Source: Podospora comata (Eukaryota > Ascomycota > Sordariomycetes > Sordariales > Podosporaceae). Taken from it: DNA of 64,000 bases. A model generated the notes under the pieces. That model was given only the letters and a program-made list of their open reading frames with translations. It ran no database searches and was not told the origin of the DNA. Below, in pieces: positions 54,347-64,000 of this stretch. The DNA is taken from the NCBI GenBank assembly GCA_017354895.1, contig CP071493.1, positions 248,001-312,000 on the forward strand, read 5' to 3'. Every line of letters begins with the position of its first letter. The stretch's first letter is position 1. The translations under genes and the position numbers were made by a program.

Positions 54347-55279
54347 TCATGACATGACGACCTGTGGCCCAAACTCTGAGCTCTCCACATACTTGACCAC
54401 ACACGCGTTCCATTTATTCGCCCCCAGGATGTCAAAGACATGCGGCACGTACGTCAGTTGCGTCTTGTCCCCCACCCCCAGTATCCCCCTCAGACATATC
54501 ATCATCCTCCTCACCTCGCTACTGTCGTCAAAGTTCCTGTTGGACACCTGGATGAGCCAGTGTCCAGCTCTTGCACGCGAGCCTGGTTTGCATTCCACGC
54601 GGGACTCGTCTCCGAGGTTGTTGTTGAGTGTCTCACGGCAGACGGCTGACTAGACCTCATCTACCCGCTTGGCACCAACAGCGAAGAACAACTATTTGCC
54701 TCTGTTAGCTTACTTGCACATCAAAGCAAAAAAAAAGGAGTGTGGACATGCATGGCCACGAGTGACTCCATGCCTCCTCGCCAAGTCGATCAAATCTGTC
54801 GAAAGCCTTTTGATCAGGGGCTCCGCCTGATCCCGCCCTTTCTTAGCCACGACCGCCTCAATGGCCTTTTCCGCACTGGCAACGATCTCGAGCCCCTCCT
54901 TCAAACAAGAAGGCCTATCACCTCCGCGTCCTGGAAGTTGAGTAGCATGCGGGTTGCGGATGATATACCAGTTAAAATTTGTGGCGGCTTGCTTTGACGG
55001 TCGACAGCGGTTGACGAACTCTTCGACTGTCTCTTCTGACCAGTAGGTAACAAGAGGATTGCTGATATAAGGATTGACCTCTTCGTCTACATCCTTGGTA
55101 GAAAGCAGCGTGTAGCCCCCACCGACAGGAGAGACGATAGGCTGGCCGCTGTACGGGGCTGCAACGGGGACAAAGTATTGATCCGGCATGTCGAATTTGT
55201 TGCCAGCGTTGTCGTAGGAAAGAGACCATTCGTCAAATCTTATAAACTGATACTCGTCTGGGGATAGAGGTCGAGGCAT
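54347..55279 (-). pseudogene. Broken DUF1917 (BLES03/UPF0696-like) gene
   Basis: From ATG 55279 the minus strand reads MPRPLSPDEYQFIRFDEW, then a conserved-looking N-terminal part to about 54770. The DUF1917 core follows after a gap that looks like an intron: GK-stop-LFFAVGAKRVDEV-stop-SAV near 54700-54640, then LNNNLGDESRVECKPG, HWLIQVSNRNFDDSSEVRRM and LTYVPHVFDILGANKWNA to the stop at 54347. Both in-frame TAG codons stand where DUF1917 proteins carry Trp (GKWMLF and VDEVW patterns), so both fit TGG to TAG change. The upstream splice donor also appears altered. The rest of the core is well kept, so the loss may be recent. Function of the family is unknown. Confidence 0.65.
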
Positions 55280-55678
55280 ATTGACTCGTGTTCAGCATAC
55301 AGTTTGATGAGGTTTGGTGATATGGAGCAAAAGAAAAACTGCAAAAAAAGTTCTTCGGACTCGGGTGGGGCTTGAGATAGTGGGGATGAGATGATGGTGA
55401 AGCTAACTGTTGCTCTGGTATATATGCTCCTTTCTTGGGACAGTCTTTATGGGTAACCTCGAAGTTTGGATGATAAAATGTGACAGTCATGATGGATAGA
55501 GGTAGTCATACCTTTCAGTCACAAACTCTTCCCGGTCTAGCCGATTGCTTGTTGGAGCTATGGAAATGTCATCAAAAACCATTGAAAGACTTTATGTTGG
55601 TTGTCTGAAGTAGCTCCCTCATACGCTTATTTCATTCCCTGACCCTAGCTACTCTAAGCTTTCTAGCCCACGGCAATG
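55280..55678. other. Intergenic
   Basis: Upstream region of the DUF1917 gene and 3' side of the deaminase-like gene. Nothing else recognised. Confidence 0.5.
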
Positions 55679-56573
55679 TCAGACACCCATGAGCCTCGCT
55701 CGCATCAAGATCCCGTGTTTTGTAACAAATACCTCCTCTTGATATGATCCTGAGGCGCCGCACCCATTCAGAACAGGTACCAAGTCCCGCACCTTGGCAC
55801 CCTCCCATCTTCCTTCTTTGTTTGTCCAGAACACACGCTTGATGCCGACACTGCGCATGTAGTTGATACAGTGGTAGCATGGACGGGAGTTGGTGGCTCG
55901 CATTACGGGAGAGATTTCAGCGATGTTGGTAATGGGAACAGGGATGGATAGGGGGGTATTGTCAACTCGTCGTGAAGGCATCATGGTGATGAGGAGGATG
56001 CATCATGGTGATGAGGAGGGTGCATCAACATCGACTAGCGGTGGCATGTCTAACAATCTGGAGTCGTCGACTTCCTCAGCCTTGATATGATCGGTGCCAG
56101 TGCCGTGGTGGGCTAATCTGACGACATAGACATCGGCGCCGACGAGCTTGGGGTGTTTTGTTCGCTGGCGTACGTTGTCTTTGGCGTGGAATGGGGCATT
56201 CCTGGGTCGGAAAGTGTGACTGTTCTGAACGAGTACCTGATTAATAACCTCCAATCATACTGCAACTAGACAGCATACCTGCAAGTCGACAGAACTCCGG
56301 CCTACAACTCAACCTGTCCTTCTTTGCGTCTCTGTTATCTGCTTTCTTGCCGAGATCGTTGGGAATGTGCTGCTTTCCAAGCTTCTTCTTCGTCAATTCA
56401 CTCTTGGACTTCTTGCATGATGGCTTGGTTTTGTTTTTTGCCTGGGCTACGGTGTTTTGAACATAACTCCAGCGCATGAAGCCGCATTGAACGTTGGACA
56501 TGCTATCAGCGGCCGCCGTTCTCGTGGCCATTAGGGCGGAGTGTATAGCCATCATCTCAGAATGCTGATGCAC
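55679..56573 (-). pseudogene. Cytidine/dCMP deaminase-like gene, probably broken
   Basis: Zinc-dependent deaminases need an H-x-E motif and a PCxxC motif. Here the minus strand shows HSEMMAIHSALMAT near 56560-56520, RQRTKHPKLVGADVYVVRL near 56170-56110 and RPCYHCINYMRSVGIKRVFW near 55880-55830. This is the order of a fungal deaminase-like family with a long insert between the two motifs. Problems: no ATG in frame before HSEMM and a TAG just upstream, so the N-terminal strand of the fold is missing or lies in an unseen exon. Phases do not fit at the likely intron near 56290-56250. An in-frame TGA lies next to a 22 bp tandem duplication (56000). The zinc ligands themselves are kept. Confidence 0.6.
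55978..56021. repeat. 22 bp tandem duplication in the deaminase-like gene
   Basis: Unit 55978-55999 and unit 56000-56021 (gcatcatggtgatgaggagg plus two bases) differ at one base. The in-frame stop of the deaminase-like frame lies in this block. Confidence 0.9.
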
Positions 56574-58425
56574 CGGTTCCCCATACTATCTCCGCCTATT
56601 TCGAAGGGCATGAACCCTGAGGTAGGCCTGTTGGGGGTAGTGTGAGGAGATGCGGCCTCGCTTCATTCTGCGGCAAGTTTTGTTGTAGTCTCTCCGTTTT
56701 GAGATATATACAATGTAAGTGAAAAATAAAATAAAAACCACAGGAAGTCCCGAGCACGCAAAATACGCTTGAATAGTGGCCCTGCCCACTGCAAAAGACC
56801 AAAAATAAGCTTTGTCGTTTGGAGATGTGTCAGTTGTCAGCAGGAGTAAGGTGGTAACAGAACGCATGCTGGCAGACGAGTCATTCGGCAAAGGTAGCGC
56901 ACGGCTCAACCGTCGCACTAACAATCCTGAAGACAGCCCTTGAATTGATATAAACACTGCCCAGGCATGACTGTGTTTGATGCAAATACCCAAAAATCGG
57001 TCACCATGCTGATTATTCTGCCCATCTTGGTTGAGGCCAGGCTTCATGTCATTCCTTACATTATTATCTGTCGAAGAAGCATCAAGCAAACGCCCAATCC
57101 AAGCCCTACCAGCGACGCTCACTAGGAAATTTTTGCAGACCGCTTCTTTTCGAAGTGTAAGGTAGTCTCGGGCGAGTATCATGATTACACTCTGGTCACA
57201 GCACTTCTGCAGTCCTCTGCGTTCAGTCATCATACCTCGTCTACCAACAGAGCTCCCTGGGGATCATCCAAGGCACTAAAAGTTGAAAGGCAACGAACGA
57301 CAGCCGGATGTAGGTGTCAAGTTGAAGGGAGCCCAGTTCGACTGAAACTGTTGATGCAGAAGTTTGCCAATTCCAAAGTCCTTCGTCAGAAAAGGCTGCT
57401 GTTAGTCAACGCCACATTCCATGCGTTTTGACACAATGTGCTCTCACCGGTCTTTACCAGAAGCCAGTGGATTATCTTTCGCCAACCCCGGTCGTTAACA
57501 AATCTCGGGATTCATGCTTTCTCATCCAGATGTGTTCAGTTCAGTCGAATCAATCGTCATTGCTTAAAACGCACATGAACCCAAGAGATACAACTTACTG
57601 GTACCGTACATGCGAAGTAGCAACGTGGAAACGGATCGTGGCTAGTCCGCTCGAGTTGCCGGCGGCATCTCTAGGCAGACACAAAACTGGCCAAGTGGAC
57701 GATGTAGCCGGGCGGCACTGCATACAAGTGGTCGCCGTTTACATACCCAGGTCCCCGCTCGGCACTGGGTGAATGGCATCTTTGATAAGAATGGATTGGA
57801 GGCACCCGTGGACTTGGATTCCCACAGTCGCATGCCGTTGTTGTCGATATCGATATCCACTTTCAAGGCCTCATTTGACTGGGGCTTTTGATGTTTACTC
57901 CGTACTGCGCAACAAATGGCCTCAAGCAAATGTCCGAAATGGCCGCCAAGCTCCAGGTGCTAACACTGTCAGCACCCTTTCCCGGGACTGGGAGGCGCTG
58001 ATCCCTGGTGTCGGGGAAGGATCCCGTCTTGTTGGCCAATCATGAGCGGTACCAGATGTAATCGGCCCATGTCGGCCCAACGCCAGACCAGGTTGGGGAA
58101 AGACCTGCTCCCGTATGTTGCATGAGCTTGGCCCAATCACAATAATGGTCGGGACCGGTGAAGCATTTTCGACCGCGAGCTTCATTCAGTCGAGCAAGGA
58201 GCGGACTTGGTGGGAAGTGGTGCCGCAAAACCACTTCTTTCATCTTTCATCATGATCCTCTTCCCCGTGCATACTCTGTAGGCCCTGGTGCACCAAAAGG
58301 ACTAACTCTCTCGACAAACACCACCGAACTCGGGGCTACTATTACTACAGCTTGGACCGAGTGTGTCGCCTACACACACCTACACCCCACCGAGACATAC
58401 ACAACATGCCGCCAGATCCTTCGAG
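56574..58425. other. Gene-free stretch
   Basis: About 1.85 kb. A 215-codon minus frame (56586-57233) has a hydrophobic run but no domain, start context or conserved pattern and is not called. The right end is the promoter of the rhodopsin-domain gene. Confidence 0.45.
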
Positions 58426-59838
58426 ATGTTCAACGTCGACGTACCGGACAACACTAAAAGTCCGGAGAACATCGCTTCCAATGTCATTCTCGCCTCTGTT
58501 TTGGCCCCGGTCTTTGCGATAATCTTTGTAATCCTCCGATTGTATACCGCGCGCTCCATCTTGCGCGTGAGCCAAAAGGATGATTGTATGCTTTTGGGAT
58601 CGTGGCCGCTCTTGACCGCGGGGGTTGGCTAACTCGGGGTTGCGCTTCAGGGCTCATTCTCATTGCCGTCATCTTGTCCGTCCTATACTCCGCCACCCTC
58701 ATTGCTAGTACGCCAGAATCCGTTCTATCATCTGCTGAGCAGCACGCTTGGGAATACCACGACTGGAGCGAGCGCTGACAACGAACGGATTAGTGACCAA
58801 ATTCGGCCTGGGGTATCATATCTTCTACCTATTTCATTCCAACACCTGGAGAGGGAAAACCTTGCTTTTGGTAATCAAAATCCTTCCTCACGGGCTAGAG
58901 AGGCGGACACAGCTGACCATGAAAAAAGCTTGCCGGATTTCCTGCCGCCATAACGAGTAACTTATCGGTCCTCTTCATCAAGTGCTCGATTCTTGTGTTC
59001 TATCTCCGATTCTCCACGACCCGAATTCTCAATCATGTTATATACGTCATGCTCGTTATCGTTGTTATCGCCAATTCTCTTGCGGCATTTGGCGTCCTTT
59101 TCACATGCCAGCCCATGTCCTCTTTCTGGGATGGCAAGGTCAAGGGCACGTGCATCAACAGGGACGCCTGGTACGGCTGGCTCGTGATTTTGAACTGCGT
59201 TACCGATTTCATCTTGCTGGTCCTGCCGCTTTGGCTTTTGGCACCGTTGAAGATTGGCTTCTCGCAGAAGGCTGCCATTGCCGCGATATTGGGTACTGGC
59301 GGATTGTATGTCTTCTTCTTCGCTGACAGCACAGTAATGCTAACAGTAAGAACAGTGTTGTTGGGATAAGCATATTTCGCGTTGTAGTGGTGTCACAGGG
59401 GTGGGACAAGTACGACTTTACCTATCGATTCGCCATCAACTACATATGGAGGTAGGTTCCTGGAAGCCCCTGTCGCCGTTGAGAGAGGCCTAACACAAGC
59501 TCTGACACAGCGTCATCGAGACAAATGTGGCCATTATTTGTGCCTGTGCCCCTACGCTACGGGCGTTGGTCGGCCGTTATGTGCCATCATTGCTCCAATT
59601 TAGTGCACGCCGCGATCCACTGGCGCTGTACACCATCCCCGTATCACACGTTGCCGCTGCGCAACGACCACGACCGGCCCCACGAAGCCAAGATGATGAA
59701 ATCGAAAGATCATCCAATCATGAGAACTACGTTAGTGGTTCCTCAGCACAACTCACATCGAATTTCGGAAGTAAACTGTTTGGACCAGCCTCAGATCGAG
59801 CCTCGAGTAGAGGAAAGTCGGATCACACGGCCTCGTAG
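58426..59838 (+). CDS. Second rhodopsin-domain (Pth11/SAT-like) membrane protein, doubtful middle part
   Basis: From ATG 58426 (MFNVDVPDNTKSPENIASN) the gene shows the fungal rhodopsin domain: VILASVLAPVFAIIFVILRLY, KDDWLILIAVILSVLYS across a 65 bp intron (58586-58650), LSVLFIKCSILVFYLRF, FTCQPMSSFWDG, DAWYGWLVILNCVTDFILLVLPLWLL, and WSVIETNVAIICACAPTLRAL across an intron at 59452-59510. An intron at 59306-59355 also fits. Between 58700 and 58970, however, the helix 2 to helix 3 part cannot be joined cleanly. One needed intron would be only 35 bp, and the exit to the next exon does not keep phase. Either unusual splicing or a recent frame break is present. The C-terminal tail is Ser-rich and cytosolic. 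Confidence 0.6.
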
Positions 59839-59997
59839 CGAAAAAGACAAACTTGGAGAACACAGAGATGGGGATAATGACTGGCGTCCAGGCGTTACAT
59901 GGTCGGTATACCGACGGCTGAAGCGATGCGGACTTTGGATATAGGATATTTAATGACACTTGGCTTCCTCCTTTTCCCACAACACATGGCCGCCCTG

Positions 59998-60778
59998 TTA
60001 CAAGACACTGAATTCAGCCCCCTGGACATATCTAATCGCAGTCAATAGTGCCGGATAGAACCCATCAGCGATCTTTTGAATCCCGGACGAGCTGGCATGT
60101 ATACCATCATACAAATCCACCTCGGCATCGAAACCAGTGAACAAGTCGACGACCCAGATCGGACTCGACGTGGTGTTTTGGCTGGCCGCCCAAGCAGGAA
60201 TCGCTTTGTTCAGCTCTTTGACCTGCTCGTTCTTTTCCGCGCTCAGCCCAAGCGGGATAATCTGCGCCACCTATTTCTCGTGTCAATCCTGCAGTCTCTT
60301 GGCCGGCCAAAATTCCAACGGTACTCACGATAATTCTCATATTTGGATTCCGGCCCCTCATCTGCCCCACAAGCGTGCTATACGCCCGTAGCAACTCCTC
60401 CGTCCTCGGCTTTCCTCGCACGATATCCACTGTGCCCAAGTGCATAGTCACCACATCGGCAGGGTTCATGGCCAACCACTCGGACACTCGACCCTCATTG
60501 GCCATTTGGATGGCGGGGAAGCCGGGGTGTCCTTCGTGATCGCGGTCGAATTCGGAGTCGTCGCAGATCTCGCCTGCGCGCTCACCACCGACGAGGTCGA
60601 CGGAGTCGTAGAGGTCGGGGTCATTTTGGAGGCGGAGGTAGATCCAGGCTCGCCAGCAGCCATAGTCGGTTATCGAGTCGCCTAGGGGCATCCATCTGAC
60701 TGTTTTATGGGATTGCCTTGGCAGGGAAAGGGATAGAACACACGGAAGGAGCAGGGCGGTGATTGTCGAAGGTTTCAT
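59998..60778 (-). CDS. Secreted SGNH hydrolase, carbohydrate esterase family 3 type
   Basis: Two exons, 60778-60329 and 60270-59998, joined in frame across a 58 bp intron (GTGAGT to AATAG), give 240 residues. The signal peptide is MKPSTITALLLPCVLSLSLP. SGNH blocks: block I PLGDSITDYG (Ser 35), block II EGHPGFPAI, block III LGTVDI, block V DGIHASSSG (Asp 205, His 208). CE3 enzymes remove acetyl groups from xylan. In block III the usual GTND is GTVD, so the Asn that helps form the oxyanion hole is replaced by Val. This may lower or change activity. Otherwise the gene looks intact. Confidence 0.85.
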
Positions 60779-61046
60779 TGTGAACGGTGATCGGTTTGTG
60801 GGGTTGGGGTGGTTGAAGAGTGGAAGAGGCGACAGGGCGGCTCGGGGGTGGTATAGCAATGGACTGTTTACCCGGCGGGAGATATCCGGGATCAGCAAAA
60901 AGAACTGCAATATTAATGGCGGAGTACTTTGTCCGAAATGATCAACTCAAAAGTGAGAGCTTTCATTACATCTTGCCTCATTATCATATCCAGTTCAATC
61001 TACATCTCCCATCCCGACCCGCCTTTTTAGTCTTGTCGTCAACCAT

Positions 61047-62045
61047 TTATTCATAAAACACCAAGCACCTCACCTCGATACTCTCCCTCCCCGGTGTGCC
61101 CTCAGGCGTCTGGGGGTCAACAAAAGCCGTGTGCGGCGTCAGCCCGGCAACACCCTTCTTCCCACCAGGCAACCGATCCCCCCAGGAGTCAAAGCACTTG
61201 ATGAACATGGCCTCCCCGGGCGTCATATCCTTGATGTAATACAACTTGTGCGACTCATTGGGCAATACACCATATGTCTCACCCTTGACTTCATATCCCT
61301 CAAGCGAGTCGAGTGTTTCCTGGGACGGCCGGACTTCCTTGCCTCTGTCGTCGTCATCCCCGTCGTCACGCTTGGGGTAAAGTAAGCTGACAGCCACGAA
61401 ATCTTCAGGGGCAGTGGTGCGGTAGTCGATCACGGCGAGGGGAAAGTCGGTAGCGGGGTGACGGATGGGTCTCCAGACGTTGATGAGCTGGTAGCGCTTT
61501 TGGAGTAGGGCATCGGCTTCTTCCTTGGGAGTGACATGTCGCCTGACTCTGGCCTCGGCAGCTTTGGGTGTCTGATCAACGTGGACTTGCTGGACCGGCT
61601 GGCGGGCGGCGCCGGGGTCGTGCTTGCGGATGGTGTGGTCAAAGATCTCGATGCGCTTGATCTTTTGGCCGCTGTGCTGGAGTCTTTCTCTCAGGAGGGC
61701 TTCCACCTCGGCGTAGTATTTGGTGCGGACGGTCTTGTCGTCCTCGAAATCTTCTGGGGTGGTGGCGGAGGGGGAGCGGTAGACTGCGAAGCCGGCTACG
61801 TCGATGTCGGCACCAAAGGAGCCAACTTTGGAGTGGATGTCCAGGCAGTCGGAAAAGTTGGTGACGTCCTTGGTGACGGTTTTACGGCTGTAAGAGGTGT
61901 GGTCGACGTCGACTTTGGCCCATGGCGCTACACCAGCGGTGATGCTGGCTGGGTCGAGGTAGCGGAAGGTACTGCTGGTCATTTTGCGGGCTGTGACTTG
62001 TCTGAGGAGTATTTGTGATGATATTATAGGACGAAAGGCGCGCAT
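61047..62045 (-). CDS. CmcJ/AsaB-like hydroxylase or desaturase
   Basis: A single exon of 332 residues from ATG 62045; ATG 61982 (MTSSTFRYLDP) is an alternative and may be the true start, with the first 21 residues looking like a mitochondrial signal. The family is named after a cephamycin-pathway protein and fungal AsaB-type enzymes, thought to be Fe(II)/2-oxoglutarate-type oxygenases. Seen: RIEIFDHTIRKH, the H-x-D pair in QQVHVDQTP (His 155, Asp 157), YQLINVWRPI, FPLAVIDYRT, KLYYIKDMTPGEAMFIKCFDS and the later His in LTPHTAFVDP (His 305). These could form the iron-binding triad. Substrate unknown; the TmpA-like neighbour raises the chance of a metabolite pathway. Confidence 0.85.
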   Translation of the reverse strand: MRAFRPIISSQILLRQVTARKMTSSTFRYLDPASITAGVAPWAKVDVDHTSYSRKTVTKDVTNFSDCLDIHSKVGSFGADIDVAGFAVYRSPSATTPEDFEDDKTVRTKYYAEVEALLRERLQHSGQKIKRIEIFDHTIRKHDPGAARQPVQQVHVDQTPKAAEARVRRHVTPKEEADALLQKRYQLINVWRPIRHPATDFPLAVIDYRTTAPEDFVAVSLLYPKRDDGDDDDRGKEVRPSQETLDSLEGYEVKGETYGVLPNESHKLYYIKDMTPGEAMFIKCFDSWGDRLPGGKKGVAGLTPHTAFVDPQTPEGTPGRESIEVRCLVFYE

Positions 62046-62675
62046 TAAAGGGTTGAAAGTCAGTTAGTTATCTTGTCACGTCACTGAAGCCTTTTGAGAT
62101 AGCGGGGTGATGGCCTCTTAAATTCCAGCGCGGGGTTGCACATGCCGGCTCCACACCCGACAATTATCTTGATTAGTAATGTGGGATGGCTTAGCTGATC
62201 TGATGGATTACGTGGCTGTTTAATAAAGCAATTCTTATCATCAATCGCTTGTCTTGGGATATCCTCTTTTCCTGGGCGTTCAATCTGTATTCTGGACGGA
62301 AGAAGCCCAAACGGCGCACATATCAAAGTCTGATCTGATGTGCCCCTGCACCAACATGGATTGACGTCATCCCCGCAATCACGCCTTATCGGAGATAAGA
62401 TCTCAGCAGAGGCATAGCTTCTCCCCTCAGCACTGTGCACTTGGTTAGGGCTGCGAAGCTTTAAAGTAATTCCAGAAGCTGAATTTATCTTCCTGCCGAA
62501 ACGCTTCAAAAATAAACAATACCCTGTCCTCCCCACAGGATCATGCCTCCTTCTCCAGACGTCATCCCAAACAAGCAACCCATAATGACAAGGCCAATAA
62601 CTACAATTTCCAATCCCAAACTCCAAAACCAAAATATGCACAAGAACCAGCCAACCAAAAACTCCAACCGCCAAA
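62046..62675. other. Intergenic, no gene seen
   Basis: Promoter of the oxygenase gene and 3' side of the TmpA-like gene. A 205-codon minus frame at 62081-62698 lacks domain character. Confidence 0.5.
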
Positions 62676-64000
62676 CTAACTGTCAAAAATAGGCCCATAC
62701 GCCAAAATCCCCCTCATCTCCAACCCAAACACCACCTCCTTCGTCACCGCCGGGTTGCTAATCACGCAAACCGCCTCGGCGTCAAACTCCTTGACCAACC
62801 TCAACACCTGCGGCAGCATCTCCTCCCTCTTCCCCTTCTCGCTCGTATCGATAATCACGGGGTTCTGGTCCATCCTGCTAACCAAATCCAGCGTCCTCTG
62901 CCCATATGTCTTGAGCGGGCTCCTTGTCTGCCACAACACCCTCATACTAGGCCTGTTCTCATCCGCCAAAAAGGACAGGCACGGCCCGATCCCGCTGCCG
63001 GTTGTGACAACGATGATGCGGCTGAACATGCGAAAGACATACCCGAATCCATACGTCGGCACACCCCTCTTCCACAGCTTGGTTGGTTGAGCGACAATGG
63101 TGTCTTTGGTCCAGTCGCCCACCCGCGAGACGATGCAGCTGAACTTTGTGTTTTCCAAGGCGGTGTCCTTGACATTGTCGAAGCGGTCGGGGAAGCAAGC
63201 GAAGGAATGCCAGTCTTTGAGAGGGTGCTTGGCGACTTGGATGCCTTGACCAAACTTGACGGTGGTGTGATCAAAGTGAAGTCTGATGGCGTGGGGGGAA
63301 AGGGGTTCAGGAGTGACGGTTACTTTGCGGAGGAGCAACCAGGGGTGGATTGTGGCTACTGTTAAGAGGATTAAGATCCAAAAGGCCGGGAGGTTGAGGA
63401 GGAATTTTTCTAGGGACGGTTCTTGTGTGCCGAGGAGGGAGATTACCACCCAAAAGAGGGCGAGAATTCCCCAATTGGCGAAGCGGTGGACTAGCTCGAA
63501 GACGTCGTGGTGTTTTCTCCGGATGTTGGGGTGGGCCACCACGATGATGGAAAGGAGGAGGGCGAAGACGGAGTAGATCAGGGCTAGGACGGCAATGCTT
63601 ATAGGGTTGGCGGTGGCGGGATTGAATTGGTAGGTGTAGGTGCCCGCGAATCCGATGTACCAGATGAGGGAAGCGACGCCAGTGCCGCTGTGGACACCGC
63701 CGAGGTGAAAAATGCGGCAGGCGAGGCGTTTGATTGTTGTCGGGGCTGAACGCGGGACAGAACCAAAGATGAGGTAGAGTAGGTTGAGAACGAGCGGTTG
63801 CCGGCAGAGGCCACATACGGCGAGGTTGATGGCTGAGGCATTGACCAAGTCGAGAGGCTCGGCACCTCTGACAAGGTAGATGATCAGAGGAATAATGTTG
63901 CCGATGAAGGCGAGGGTGAATAGGCGGCGGTAGACGTTGAGGGCTGTGTACCGGATGAAGCCGAGGCGCTTTCGTAATGGTTCCTCTTCTGGTGTGGTCT
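62676..64000 (-). CDS. TmpA-like membrane flavoprotein, 5' end outside the window
   Basis: The minus frame is open from the stop at 62676 to the right edge (at least 441 residues) and continues beyond it. Several membrane segments are visible (ALNVYRRLFTLAFIGNIIPLIIYL, GVASLIWYIGFAGTYTYQF, ISIAVLALIYSVFALLLSIIVV, WGILALFWVVISLL, LPAFWILILLTVATIHPWLLL). A ferredoxin-reductase-like part follows, with IIVVTTGSGIGPCLSFLA as the nucleotide-binding loop and EAVCVISNPAVTKEVVFGLE near the C-terminus (GILAYGPIFDS). This is the build of Aspergillus TmpA, a membrane flavoprotein tied to asexual development, and of the C-terminal parts of some adenylate-forming enzymes. Which applies depends on sequence to the right. 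Confidence 0.8.
   Translation of the reverse strand, partial: TTPEEEPLRKRLGFIRYTALNVYRRLFTLAFIGNIIPLIIYLVRGAEPLDLVNASAINLAVCGLCRQPLVLNLLYLIFGSVPRSAPTTIKRLACRIFHLGGVHSGTGVASLIWYIGFAGTYTYQFNPATANPISIAVLALIYSVFALLLSIIVVAHPNIRRKHHDVFELVHRFANWGILALFWVVISLLGTQEPSLEKFLLNLPAFWILILLTVATIHPWLLLRKVTVTPEPLSPHAIRLHFDHTTVKFGQGIQVAKHPLKDWHSFACFPDRFDNVKDTALENTKFSCIVSRVGDWTKDTIVAQPTKLWKRGVPTYGFGYVFRMFSRIIVVTTGSGIGPCLSFLADENRPSMRVLWQTRSPLKTYGQRTLDLVSRMDQNPVIIDTSEKGKREEMLPQVLRLVKEFDAEAVCVISNPAVTKEVVFGLEMRGILAYGPIFDS

Noticed and set aside
56586-57233. 215-codon minus frame with a hydrophobic run
   Set aside because: No domain, no conserved pattern, and composition like the neighbouring non-coding DNA. It is only noted as a possible upstream part of the deaminase-like gene.
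62081-62698. 205-codon minus frame between oxygenase and TmpA-like genes
   Set aside because: Overlaps the end of the TmpA-like gene and has no domain character.

Overview
The window looks like nuclear DNA of a filamentous ascomycete, most likely a Sordariomycete of the order Sordariales. The reasons are short introns (about 50-65 bp, GTAAGT/GTATGT donors), typical Pezizomycotina gene families (Pth11/rhodopsin-like membrane proteins, DUF7918, DUF6604, NB-ARC/TPR receptor-like genes, cutinase, TmpA-like protein), and an AT-rich transposon relic at the left edge that looks damaged by RIP (repeat-induced point mutation). All functional calls come from motif recognition by eye; no database search was run.

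Layout. 1-1.7 kb: dispersed repeat and a decayed pogo/Fot1-type DNA transposon. 1.7-3.8 kb: broken DUF6604 gene (-). 4.1-9.9 kb: small putative mitochondrial protein, single-pass membrane protein, UVRAG/Vps38-like autophagy/endosome protein, small secreted protein. 10.8-15.6 kb: Pth11-like rhodopsin-domain protein, DJ-1/PfpI protein, tRNA-Thr(AGT). 16-19 kb: convergent pair of DUF7918 genes, one apparently whole, one broken. 20.3-29.8 kb: gene-dense housekeeping block with a hypothetical protein, a CPD photolyase, ribosomal protein eS21, the SLX4 nuclease scaffold and a NUDT19-like Nudix hydrolase. 29.8-35.5 kb: repeat-rich, gene-poor stretch with a nearly perfect ~1 kb inverted repeat, plus one small secreted protein gene at its right side. 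35.8-46.5 kb: two decayed NLR-like genes (SesB-lipase/NB-ARC/TPR on -, STAND/NB-ARC/TPR on +) flanking intact DUF2278, C2H2 and SidJ-like esterase genes. 48-54 kb: cutinase, second C2H2 protein, two hypothetical proteins. 54.3-56.6 kb: broken DUF1917 and deaminase-like genes. 58.4-64 kb: second rhodopsin-domain gene, CE3-type esterase, CmcJ/AsaB-like oxygenase and a TmpA-like membrane flavoprotein that runs off the right edge.

How the genes relate. There are no operons. DNA maintenance is represented by the photolyase and SLX4. eS21 and SLX4 share a 514 bp divergent promoter region. Secreted functions (cutinase, CE3-type esterase, two small secreted proteins) suggest plant-polymer or host-surface contact. 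The most consistent unusual feature is that the apparent broken host genes carry stop codons at positions where C:G to T:A change is the simplest explanation (Trp, Gln or Arg codons turned to stop). This suggests RIP-type mutation acting on accessory gene families while neighbouring core genes stay whole.
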